From positions 1 to 42,010 of the forward strand of contig CALAQS010000326.1 in NCBI GenBank assembly GCA_937888435.1: DNA of 42,010 nucleotides. Direction: 5' to 3'. This stretch comes from an uncultured Acidobacteriota bacterium (GTDB lineage: Bacteria > Acidobacteriota > Thermoanaerobaculia > UBA5066). A model generated the notes under the pieces. That model saw only the letters and a list, made by a program, of their open reading frames with translations, made no database searches and had not been told where the DNA came from. Of the stretch, positions 1-8,269 are shown piece after piece. Both the position numbers and the translations under genes were made by a program. Numbering within the stretch: the first letter of the stretch is position 1; the number at the start of each line of letters is the position of its first letter.

Positions 1-43
1 CTACAAATGCCTGAACTGCGGCGCGACGAGCGGCTGCAGCTGA
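1..43 (+). CDS. nrdJ: Class II (B12-dependent) ribonucleotide reductase, C-terminal tail only
   Basis: Only the last 13 codons are inside the window. They read YKCLNCGATSGCS followed by TGA. A Cys-rich CxxC tail of this form is typical of the C-terminus of adenosylcobalamin-dependent ribonucleoside-diphosphate reductase, where the cysteines re-reduce the active-site disulfide after each turnover. The call rests on family memory of this tail, with no catalytic domain visible. The gene ends inside the 3' end of the opposing membrane-protein gene, a tail-to-tail overlap of 43 bases. Another protein with a zinc-ribbon tail is the main alternative. Confidence 0.6.
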   Translation, partial: YKCLNCGATSGCS

Positions 44-1698
44 GATGACCGGGGGGGAAAGAGCCGTTCCCTAAGCGCCGCCAAGAGGCCGCGACGACGC
101 ATCACGATCTCGCTCCGGCCGGGGGCCGGACGGACGAGGATCGTGCCCCAAGCCGTCGTGTCGACACGGCCCGGGCTTCCCGCGCTCACCGTGAGAAAGG
201 GATTCGCGAACTGATTGATCACGAGGGTGCCGCCGGGAGCGGCGTCCACGGTGAGGCGGAGTTCCGGAACGTCGACGATGCCGTAGAGCGCAGCCTCGGG
301 GGACGCGTTCTGAACGACGCACCCCGTCGCCTCGAGAAAGGGCCGCCGGGGCGGGAGCGAGACCCCGTGCGGGCGAAACGCCCCGCTGAAGACCGGCGTA
401 GCGGCGAGCCGTTCCGTCGTGAGGCTCGCCTCGATATCCTTCACGCTGAAGATCCGATCGGTGGGCGGCCTCCCGACGCCGTAGAAGACCTGAAAGAGCA
501 AGGCGAATAGCAGCACGGCGCGGAGGACTGATCGAGCCGCCGGGCGTGGCAGGCTCGCTTCCAGGAGATCGAGCGAAAGGCATAGAGTGAAAATCGAAAC
601 CGATGTCGAGAAGGCGAGGAGTCGCCAGGGAAACTGGATGAACTGGATCGAAGGCGCGAGGCGGTAGAGCGGCGCCGAGAGAGGCGTTTGAAGGACGAGA
701 TAGAAAACAGCCGACCCGACGACGAGAAACCAGGCCGGGAGCATCTCTCGGACCCGGTCCGCCGAAACCTTGCGGCGGGCGAGCCCCGCCGCCACAGCGG
801 CGAAGGAGATGAGGGATAGCGTGTTGAAGCCACGCCCGATCTCCACGGAATAACCGGCCGTGCTCGACGTCCAGCCCCCGGGGCGGTCGTAGAGATATTC
901 CTCGAGAGGCGCGAAGTTCCGGAAGACGCTGAACATTCCCGTCCGGAGGCGGTCGAGATCGAGGTCCTTGCCGAAGAGCCAGATTCCGGCGACGAACGGT
1001 CCCGTGACAGCGAGGACGACGAGAGCCGCTTGTCCGAGGTTGAGGAGCGCCCGCCGCCAGTCCTTCGAGAGAACGAGCGCTCCCGCGAAGGCGACGAGAA
1101 CGAGCGCGAACGCGAAGACGAAGATCGTCGACTGCGCGAAGAAGATCAGCGACAGCACGGCGCCGAGCCCCCATCCCGCGCGGGGCGTTCCCCGCACGAC
1201 GCCGAGCGCGGCGAAGGTGAGCCAAGGGACGAGCATGAAGGCCGCGAACTCTCCGAACGCTCCCCTCACGTACCAATCCGTGTAGGCATAGTTGGAGAAA
1301 ACGAGGAGCAGGGCTCCGCTCACCGCGTGGAACGGTCCGAGCCCCAGCGTGAGGAGCGCCCGGCGCATTCCGAGCGCGCCCAGAAAGAGAAGGAGCGGAA
1401 TCACGACCTTGACGGCCGTGTAGGCGGAGCCCGTGGCGAGCGCGACGGCGCCCGCGAGCGTGTTGAAGAGGCGGTGGTAGAAGAACGGGAACGGCGAACC
1501 GTAGCCGTTCTCTGCGAGAGGCGTCCACAGAGGCATGAGATTTCCGTCCGCGAAAGCGCGCCGGAAGATTTCGACCTTCTGAAAGCAGGCCACGCCATCG
1601 TGGTTGTCCGGCCAGCCGCCTAGGACGAGGATCCGGGAGCAGGCGAGAACGCTGGCCAGAAGGAGAAGACCAGACGAGCCTGCGCGCCGAAGCGTCAT
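1..1698 (-). CDS. Polytopic membrane protein, PTPS-related / GT-C-like family
   Basis: Protein of 565 residues from ATG at 1698 to TAG at 3-1. It has about 11-13 hydrophobic segments covering residues 10-410, then a soluble C-terminal domain of about 150 residues. After TM1 there is a loop with PLWTPLAENGYGSPFPFFY; this pattern of Trp-Pro, Gly-x-Gly and aromatic-rich residues is typical of the '6-pyruvoyl-tetrahydropterin synthase related' membrane family (PF10131), which resembles GT-C lipid-linked glycosyltransferases. Despite its name the family has no proven pterin role. It is the last gene of a minus-strand set of three, 9 bases after the preceding GT-C-like gene. Likely role: transfer of sugars or other groups at the outer face of the inner membrane; substrate unknown. 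Its last codons overlap the ribonucleotide reductase gene on the other strand. Confidence 0.75.
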   Translation of the reverse strand: MTLRRAGSSGLLLLASVLACSRILVLGGWPDNHDGVACFQKVEIFRRAFADGNLMPLWTPLAENGYGSPFPFFYHRLFNTLAGAVALATGSAYTAVKVVIPLLLFLGALGMRRALLTLGLGPFHAVSGALLLVFSNYAYTDWYVRGAFGEFAAFMLVPWLTFAALGVVRGTPRAGWGLGAVLSLIFFAQSTIFVFAFALVLVAFAGALVLSKDWRRALLNLGQAALVVLAVTGPFVAGIWLFGKDLDLDRLRTGMFSVFRNFAPLEEYLYDRPGGWTSSTAGYSVEIGRGFNTLSLISFAAVAAGLARRKVSADRVREMLPAWFLVVGSAVFYLVLQTPLSAPLYRLAPSIQFIQFPWRLLAFSTSVSIFTLCLSLDLLEASLPRPAARSVLRAVLLFALLFQVFYGVGRPPTDRIFSVKDIEASLTTERLAATPVFSGAFRPHGVSLPPRRPFLEATGCVVQNASPEAALYGIVDVPELRLTVDAAPGGTLVINQFANPFLTVSAGSPGRVDTTAWGTILVRPAPGRSEIVMRRRGLLAALRERLFPPRSSQLQPLVAPQFRHL

Positions 1699-1707
1699 GG
1701 GGGGATA

Positions 1708-3294
1708 CTAGAGAGACACCGGGGACCAGAGCCGCCAGAGGTTGCTGCGCACCGTGGGCGGCGGCGCGTCCGGCGCGCGGGGAACCGCGTATTCCGAGTA
1801 GAGCGTGGGCCGCGTCGAAAGCGAGGTGAAGCCCAGAGCGTTCCCCCACGCGTCGAGCGCGGGTGTGTGCTCCACGAGGACGACGTCGGCCGCGAATCCG
1901 GCGAGCGGAACGTCGTCGCCACGCGGCGTCCCCTCCGGCATCGCGGCGTGGAAGACCTGCTCGATGCGCTGCCAGCAGAAATACTTGAAGACGTCGCGGC
2001 CCGTGCGCGACACGACAATCACGCGCTTGCCTTCGGCCGTCAGATCCCGGGCGCGCTCGGCCATCTCGGTGACGGCCTCGTTGAAGTACCAGGCCGCGCT
2101 TTCCGACCTCCCGAACGTCATCACGTATGCGTGAGCCTGCAGCGCGAGCCAAAGAGCGAGGAACGCCGCGAGCGGGACGCGCAGTCGCGGCGCACAGGCG
2201 AGGAATGCATCGCACCCGAGCGCGGTGAAGACGAGCCACGCCGGCAGCAGGATGAGGAGGCGCGTGAGGCTGGGGCCATAGAGGCCGAGGAGCACGCCCC
2301 CGGCGACCCACACCACGAGGAGAAAGGAAAGGGACGCGGATTCCTTCCCGCGCCTCCACGCGAGAAGTCCGAGAAGCGCCAGCGGCCCGGCGACGTAATC
2401 GATCGGGTCGAGCCCGCTGGCGGTCAGCGCCACGCCCGTCACGTCGAAGGCATGACCCGGTCCCTTCCAGACGCGGTAGCGGTCGGGATAGCCGAAGGGA
2501 AGGAGAAACGTCGCGAAAACGTTCGCGAGCTTGTCGAAGGGCGTACCGCGCGACACGTAGTAGCCGCGATCGAGGAGCAGACCGGGCGCGCGGAGAAGGA
2601 AGAGCAGATTCGGGATCGAGACGAGGGTGAAGCCCGCGAGAAGGCGCCGCGCCTCGCGGCGCAGCGCGGGCCGCGCGGCAGGCGTGCGGCGCCAGCGCAG
2701 CGCGAAATGCAGCACCCACGCGACCGGAAGGAGGCGACAGGCCGAGTACGCGTAGATGCCCAGTCCGAGAAGGGCTCCGGCCGAGAAAGGCCGGTCCGCG
2801 ACGTCCCGCTCGGCACGGTCATCGAGCAGGAAACACGCGCCGAGGAGAACGAGAGGGGCCGCGCTCGCGCGGAGCCCGACCTCGCCGGAATGGAAGAGCC
2901 AGACGGAGGAAGCCGGCACGAGAACCGCCACCGCGAGCGGCAGCTCTGGCCGGACGCGCCTCACGAGCACCGCGACGAGAACGAGCACGGCGACCGAGGC
3001 GAGGATGCTCGGGACGATGAAGGCGATCCGCGTGGGGCCCAGGGCGGCCACGCACGCGCCCGTCACGTAGAGCCAGAGCGTCTCGGCAGAAGGACCGATC
3101 GACACGGTGAGGACCTCGAAACGGCGGAGGAGGACCAGGCGCAGGCCACGCATGGCCTCGATGACGGGATCGCCTGCGACGCCTGGCGGGACGCGTCCGG
3201 CCGCGAGGGCGTGCAACGTGAGATACGCCGCGGCCCCGAGGGCGAGGGCCGAGGCAAAGCGGACCCGTTGGCGTCGCGACTCCGCGGGGGGCAC
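1708..3294 (-). CDS. Polytopic membrane protein, GT39-like (GT-C) glycosyltransferase candidate
   Basis: The open frame runs upstream to 3531, but that part overlaps the zinc-ribbon gene and lacks hydrophobic character. I chose GTG at 3294 because it lies 6 bases after the previous gene's stop, with GGAAAG about 11 bases before it, and gives 528 residues starting just before TM1. About ten TM segments fill residues 10-400. The first periplasmic loop contains GDPVIEAMRG and the helices carry short Arg-rich cytoplasmic loops, as in GT-C/PMT-type enzymes. A C-terminal soluble region of about 130 residues follows. No specific donor or acceptor can be read from the sequence. It is probably co-transcribed with the downstream PTPS-related protein; the two may act on the same surface polysaccharide or glycolipid. 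Confidence 0.7.
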   Translation of the reverse strand: MPPAESRRQRVRFASALALGAAAYLTLHALAAGRVPPGVAGDPVIEAMRGLRLVLLRRFEVLTVSIGPSAETLWLYVTGACVAALGPTRIAFIVPSILASVAVLVLVAVLVRRVRPELPLAVAVLVPASSVWLFHSGEVGLRASAAPLVLLGACFLLDDRAERDVADRPFSAGALLGLGIYAYSACRLLPVAWVLHFALRWRRTPAARPALRREARRLLAGFTLVSIPNLLFLLRAPGLLLDRGYYVSRGTPFDKLANVFATFLLPFGYPDRYRVWKGPGHAFDVTGVALTASGLDPIDYVAGPLALLGLLAWRRGKESASLSFLLVVWVAGGVLLGLYGPSLTRLLILLPAWLVFTALGCDAFLACAPRLRVPLAAFLALWLALQAHAYVMTFGRSESAAWYFNEAVTEMAERARDLTAEGKRVIVVSRTGRDVFKYFCWQRIEQVFHAAMPEGTPRGDDVPLAGFAADVVLVEHTPALDAWGNALGFTSLSTRPTLYSEYAVPRAPDAPPPTVRSNLWRLWSPVSL

Positions 3295-3299
3295 GCCCC

Positions 3300-3731
3300 T
3301 CAGCGCTTTCCGAAGAGCTGGTCGAAAGCCGAGCGGGCATGATCCGGAGAGTCGGCGGCCTTCGTCCCGGTGAGGTCGAGCGACACCGTGGGTGCGTAAA
3401 ACGTGCAGGCGTTCGCCTTCGATTTCGCCGGGATGGGCGCGGGAATCTCCTGCCGGCACTGCTGGTGCGCGGCGCCGTCGAAGAAACGGCACTGCGCGCA
3501 CGCGTGGAGCGCGGCGCCGCACTTCCTGCAAACAGACTCGGGCCCGACTTCAGGGTCGTTCTTCTCGCTGCAGGTCTTGCAGCGGAAGACCTCTGCCCTA
3601 TTGCGCTCGGCGCCGCGCCCCTTCGGGGCCCCTTCGAGCCGTGCGGGCCGGTCCGAGGGTCCGGAGAAGCCCCCGCGCCCCGACCGTTCGCTCTCCCGGT
3701 AGCCGCGCTGGCGGTATTTCTGCTCGGTCAT
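3300..3731 (-). CDS. Small zinc-ribbon protein of unknown function
   Basis: A 143-residue protein beginning at ATG 3731. The N-terminal 45 residues are polar, rich in Arg, Gly and Ser, and probably disordered. Four Cys pairs or singles follow: CKTC, CRKC and CAQC, then single cysteines at QQC and NAC, which would bind one or two zinc ions. The CAQC-(x)-C-(x)-C part with ANACTFYAP resembles a small domain I associate with uncharacterised acidobacterial proteins; this is memory, not a search. It heads the minus-strand membrane-protein set. A TACAAT box 8 bases before the ATG, and no Shine-Dalgarno sequence, predict a leaderless mRNA. Function not recognised. Confidence 0.7.
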   Translation of the reverse strand: MTEQKYRQRGYRESERSGRGGFSGPSDRPARLEGAPKGRGAERNRAEVFRCKTCSEKNDPEVGPESVCRKCGAALHACAQCRFFDGAAHQQCRQEIPAPIPAKSKANACTFYAPTVSLDLTGTKAADSPDHARSAFDQLFGKR

Positions 3732-3739
3732 GAGATGCC

Positions 3740-3745
3740 ATTGTA
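3740..3745 (-). promoter_or_regulatory. -10 box TACAAT of the zinc-ribbon gene
   Basis: On the minus strand TACAAT is followed by 8 bases and then the ATG at 3731. No recognisable -35 element lies 17 bases further upstream. The expected transcription start falls at or next to the start codon. Confidence 0.5.
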
Positions 3746-3774
3746 GGGTCCGGCGGGAGCCGCCGCGCCCGAAC

Positions 3775-3780
3775 TAGAAT
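3775..3780 (+). promoter_or_regulatory. -10 box TAGAAT before the small membrane protein gene
   Basis: TAGAAT lies 20 bases before the ATG at 3801, leaving a short leader of roughly 13 bases that contains GAGG as a possible ribosome binding site. It is divergent from the TACAAT box at 3745-3740. Confidence 0.4.
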
Positions 3781-3800
3781 CGTAGGTCGAGGTTCGTGAC

Positions 3801-4163
3801 ATGAAAACCGTCCTTCGCGTCCTCATAAATGCCGCCGCTCTCTGGGCCGCGGCGTCGTTCGTGCCGGGGATCCACGCTGGCGGAATCGGGTCGGTTCTGG
3901 CGCTTGCGCTCGTGTTCGGGGTGGCGAACGCTCTCGTGAGGCCTTTTCTGAAGCTCGTGAGCTGTCCGATCATACTGCTCACGCTGGGGTTGTTCACGCT
4001 CGTCGTGAACGCCCTCATGCTCATGTTCGCAGCCTGGGTGGGGCGCGGCCTCGGCATCGACTTCAAGGTGGACGGCTTCGTGCCGGCGTTTCTCGGAGCG
4101 CTCCTCGTGTCGATCGTGTCGACCCTGCTCTCGTGGGTGCTCATTTCCCGAAACGAGGGCTGA
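3801..4163 (+). CDS. Four-TM 'phage holin family IV' (DUF360/PF04020) membrane protein
   Basis: A 120-residue protein with four hydrophobic segments, near residues 8-22, 29-45, 55-80 and 93-114. The sequence pattern FGVANALVRPFLKLVSCPI, followed by LTLGLFTLVVNALML, is the hallmark of the mycobacterial 4-TM holin-like superfamily IV. In chromosomes these proteins are common housekeeping genes of unknown role, and no endolysin or phage gene is nearby, so a phage origin is not implied. It is a single gene with its own -10 box and is followed by a possible hairpin at 4181-4202. Confidence 0.9.
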   Translation: MKTVLRVLINAAALWAAASFVPGIHAGGIGSVLALALVFGVANALVRPFLKLVSCPIILLTLGLFTLVVNALMLMFAAWVGRGLGIDFKVDGFVPAFLGALLVSIVSTLLSWVLISRNEG

Positions 4164-4180
4164 AACCGCCCTGCGAGCGC

Positions 4181-4202
4181 CCCCCACTAGTTCAAATGGG
4201 GG
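4181..4202 (+). terminator. Hairpin between holin-like gene and sensor kinase
   Basis: CCCCCA, ten bases (CTAGTTCAAA), then TGGGGG form a 6-bp stem. It is followed by ATTTA rather than a run of T, so it may be a weak terminator for the upstream gene or a regulatory hairpin in the kinase leader. Confidence 0.35.
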
Positions 4203-4247
4203 ATTTACGGGCCGCCTGGTTGCCGGATGCTCAGGCTGGAGGCAGCC

Positions 4248-5858
4248 GTGTTCGGCATCCCATTCCACCGGCATCTCGGGTTCAAGCTGACGGCGGCCGC
4301 GGCGGCGGTCTCGCTCGCGACGATTTCGCTATTTGCGTTCCTGTCGATCCGCGCGCAGCGCGCGCATCTCATCAGCGAGGTCGTCCGGGGCGCCGCGCTG
4401 TTTTCGAGCACGATCGCAACAAGCACGCGGGATCTCATGCTCGAGGACCAGCGGCACGGCGCCTACCGGATCATGGAAAGCATCGGGCGCCTCGAGGGCA
4501 TCGAGAAGGTCCGCGTTCTCAACAAAGAGGGCCGCGTCATGTTCTCGACGGATGCGCGCGACATCGGCGGCTCCGTCGACAAGGACGCGGAGGCCTGCAC
4601 CGCGTGTCACGCGGCGGGCCAGCCGCTCGTGGCGCCCACGACGTCCGCACGCAGCCGACTCTTTACGTCGAACGGCCACCGCGTGCTCGGGATGGTGACG
4701 CCAATCTACAACGAACCCGCCTGCGCGACGGCCTCGTGCCACGCGCATCCCCCGGAAAGGCACGTCCTGGGAGTCGTGGACATCGGCATCTCGCTCAAGG
4801 ACATCGACGCGAGCCTGCACACCCAATCCCTGCGGATGGCGGGCGGAGCCCTTCTCGCCGTGATCGCTCTCGCCGCGCTCGTCAACGGCGTCGCACGGCG
4901 CATCGTCTTCCGCCCCGTGGCCGAGCTCGTGGAGGCCACCCAGCGGGTCGGCCACGGCGACTTGTCGGCCACGCTCCCGGTCCGCTCGTCGGACGAGCTC
5001 GGAATCCTCGCGAACTCGTTCAACGAGATGAACGTGTCGCTCGCGAAGACGCGCCGCGAGCTCGAGAACCTCACGGACGACCTCGAGCACCAGGTCGAGG
5101 ACCGCACGGCGGCGCTCAAGAGCGCGCAGGAGGTCCTCGCGCGGAGCGAAAAGCTCGCCTCGCTTGGCCAGCTCTCGGCGTCCATCGCGCACGAGATCAA
5201 CAATCCTCTCGCCGGCATCCTGACATTCGCGCGCCTCATGACGCGCATGCTCGAGGCCGGGCCGCCGGACGAGGCCACCCGCACGGCCTGCCTGAAGAAC
5301 CTGTCCCTCGTCCAGCGCGAGACCGAGCGCTGCACGGTCATCGTGCGCAACCTCCTCGATTTCGCCCGCGCACGCCCTCTCGACCTGCGCATCTTCGACC
5401 CGATGCGCGCGCTCGACGAAGCCCTCTCGCTCGCGCAGCACAAGATGCAGCTCCAGGGCATCACGGTCGTGAGGAAGCTCGAGGGCACGGGCGCCGTGAA
5501 CGCCGACTTTGGACAGCTCCGGCAGGCGTTCATGAACATCCTGCTCAACGCATGCGACGCGATGCCCTCAGGCGGCACGCTGACGCTCGCCGTTCACTTC
5601 TTCTCCGGCAGTCGCGACGTCGAAATCTCCGTCGCCGACACGGGCACCGGGATCGCGCCCGAGCTTCTCTCGCGGATCTTCGACCCCTTCTTCACGACGA
5701 AGGAGAAGGGGACGGGCCTCGGCCTGTCCGTCGTCTACGGCATCGTCGAGAAGCACGGCGGCTCGATGCGGGTGGAGAGCCGCGTCGGACAGGGAACGAC
5801 GATGACGATCCGCCTCCCGCTCGCCGAGGACGGCGTGGCGCGCGCCGCGGCGACGTGA
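4248..5858 (+). CDS. Membrane sensor histidine kinase with periplasmic c-type haem motifs
   Basis: I chose GTG at 4248 because GGAGG sits 5 bases before it; the in-frame ATG at 4227 has no such site. This gives 536 residues. TM1 is at about 16-34, a periplasmic domain at 35-193 and TM2 at 196-216, followed by HAMP (about 217-275), a coiled coil, HisKA with ASIAHEINNPLAG (phospho-acceptor His near 315) and HATPase_c with NILLNACDAM, DTGTGIAPEL and GTGLGLS. The periplasmic domain carries CTACH (117-121) and CATASCH (159-165, a CX4CH variant), so it probably binds one or two covalent c-type haems and senses redox state or a haem ligand. Such haem-PAS kinases and chemoreceptors are known in Geobacter and relatives. 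The stop overlaps the next gene's GTG (GTGA). Likely partner: the NtrC-type regulator at 6402. Confidence 0.9.
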   Translation: MFGIPFHRHLGFKLTAAAAAVSLATISLFAFLSIRAQRAHLISEVVRGAALFSSTIATSTRDLMLEDQRHGAYRIMESIGRLEGIEKVRVLNKEGRVMFSTDARDIGGSVDKDAEACTACHAAGQPLVAPTTSARSRLFTSNGHRVLGMVTPIYNEPACATASCHAHPPERHVLGVVDIGISLKDIDASLHTQSLRMAGGALLAVIALAALVNGVARRIVFRPVAELVEATQRVGHGDLSATLPVRSSDELGILANSFNEMNVSLAKTRRELENLTDDLEHQVEDRTAALKSAQEVLARSEKLASLGQLSASIAHEINNPLAGILTFARLMTRMLEAGPPDEATRTACLKNLSLVQRETERCTVIVRNLLDFARARPLDLRIFDPMRALDEALSLAQHKMQLQGITVVRKLEGTGAVNADFGQLRQAFMNILLNACDAMPSGGTLTLAVHFFSGSRDVEISVADTGTGIAPELLSRIFDPFFTTKEKGTGLGLSVVYGIVEKHGGSMRVESRVGQGTTMTIRLPLAEDGVARAAAT

Positions 5859-6401
5859 GCGAGGTTGCCCTCTGGTGGATCGGAACGGGCGACGCCGACA
5901 ACGGGCTGCTGGAAAGTGTGCGCACGCACGTGGAGCGGGTGTTTCGCGCTGCGGCCCGGCTCGAGCTCGCGGGCTCGAGGCCGGACGACGCGTTCGACGT
6001 GCGTCGCAACCAGCACTCCTCGCATCGCACGCTCCTGTGGCTCGCGTCGCGGCGGCCGCAGCGGGCCGCGCGCATCCTCGGCCTGACGGACGCGGACCTC
6101 TTCATCCCGGTCCTGACGTTCGTCTTCGGCGAGGCGCAGCTCAAGGGCCGTGCAGCCGTCGTGTCCACGGCCCGCCTGACCGGCGCGGGGCTCCCGGGCG
6201 AGTCCGCCCGGCTCGGGGTGCGTCTCAGGACCGAAGCGGTCCACGAGCTCGGGCATACGTTCGGGCTCCTACACTGCCGCGAGTCCCGCTGCGCGATGGC
6301 GCGCTCCTCGACTTTGAAAGATGTGGACTCCAAGCTGCCGGACCTCTGCGAGACGTGCCGGGCCCTCTTCCTCGAAAACGCCGACGAGATCGGAGACTTT
6401 C

Positions 6402-7781
<1,380 letters not shown>

Positions 7782-7797
7782 GAAAGACAACGCCCCG

Positions 7798-7899
7798 TTG
7801 AATAGCTCAACATCTATCGGCGTGCGGACGACAGCTCGTCGAGCGGCACAAACCCTTTCCTGACAAGCACCTGACACCTCATCCGGCCACCCTGCCGGA
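7798..7899 (+). promoter_or_regulatory. Candidate enhancer region of the sigma-54 promoter, with several short repeats
   Basis: Between the regulator gene and the sigma-54 promoter there are four symmetric or repeated elements: GTTGA-N5-TCAAC (about 7798-7812), GCTCG-T-CGAGC (7834-7844), a direct repeat CTGACA-N5-CTGACA with an 11-base period (7860-7876), and TCCGG-N8-CCGGA (7882-7899). The first two lie 70-120 bases before the -12 element, where bacterial enhancer-binding proteins usually bind. Which one is the true site is unknown. Confidence 0.4.
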
Positions 7900-7901
7900 G
7901 G

Positions 7902-7917
7902 TGGCTCGCTCCTTGCG
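7902..7917 (+). promoter_or_regulatory. Sigma-54 (-24/-12) promoter of the redox operon
   Basis: TGGCTCGCTCCTTGCG matches the consensus TGGCACG-N4-TTGCW at all invariant positions: GG of the -24 element, GC of the -12 element and the 10-base gap between them. It deviates only at base 5 (T for A) and base 16. The start site is expected near 7927-7928. It follows directly after a gene for a sigma-54 activator and precedes seven genes in one direction. Confidence 0.8.
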
Positions 7918-7934
7918 CTGTGGCTGGTGTCGCC

Positions 7935-8174
7935 ATGAGAGAAGCCCAGAACACCTGCCCGCTACTCAAGGAAGTCGTGATGCTTTATTGCGACGCCTGC
8001 CCGACGAAAAAAATGCTGCCCCTCGACCACCTCGTATCGGCCCGGCCCTGCCAGGCGATGCGGTACGTGGACTGCCCCCTGTATCAGGAGGCCGTGAGGC
8101 GGCTCGGGACGGACGTCGCGTACGCGGAGTCGCCCGCCGTGGCGGCGGAAGGCTCCCGGAGGGAGGTCCCATGA
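7935..8174 (+). CDS. Small Cys-rich protein, first gene of the sigma-54 operon
   Basis: From ATG 7935 it has 79 residues. Cysteines occur as CPLL, YCDAC (CxxC), RPCQ and DCPLY. With its conserved-looking Lys/Pro segment (PTKKMLPLDHL) this suggests a small metal- or FeS-binding or redox-active cytoplasmic protein; no signal peptide is visible. The start is uncertain. ATG 7935 would lie only about 8 bases after the predicted sigma-54 start site. GTG 7920 lies upstream of that site. ATG 7980 has AAGGAAG 6 bases before it but would drop the first Cys-Pro motif. The stop overlaps the next small gene as ATGA. I do not recognise a named family. Confidence 0.65.
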   Translation: MREAQNTCPLLKEVVMLYCDACPTKKMLPLDHLVSARPCQAMRYVDCPLYQEAVRRLGTDVAYAESPAVAAEGSRREVP

Positions 8175-8257
8175 TCGCCACGGTTCCCCTCGTGCTCCTG
8201 TTCGTTCTCCTCCTGCTCCTCAACGACCGCGCCACGGCCCGCGCGGCCCGGGTCTGA
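8171..8257 (+). CDS. 28-residue single-span membrane peptide
   Basis: Reads MIATVPLVLLFVLLLLLNDR and then a short Ala/Arg tail. It is a single hydrophobic helix with a positive C-terminus, so Nout-Cin orientation is expected. GGGAGG lies 4-5 bases before the ATG, and the ATG overlaps the previous stop (ATGA), which supports translation. Peptides of this size occur as accessory subunits of respiratory membrane complexes. Here it probably associates with the NrfD/HybB subunit encoded two genes downstream; this is inference from position. Confidence 0.6.
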   Translation: MIATVPLVLLFVLLLLLNDRATARAARV

Positions 8258-8269
8258 GGGGGCACCGCG

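Noticed and set aside
71-2719. 882-codon open frame on the minus strand
   Set aside because: It is Arg/Pro-rich with no hydrophobic or domain pattern and lies across two clear membrane-protein genes in another frame; a high-GC shadow.
3801-4163. Phage remnant because of a 'holin' family protein
   Set aside because: No other phage gene is nearby, and PF04020 proteins are common chromosomal genes.
4133-5854. Upstream extension of the archaemetzincin frame
   Set aside because: The extension lies inside the histidine kinase gene and is Arg/Pro-rich. GTG 5855 gives a normal-sized enzyme.
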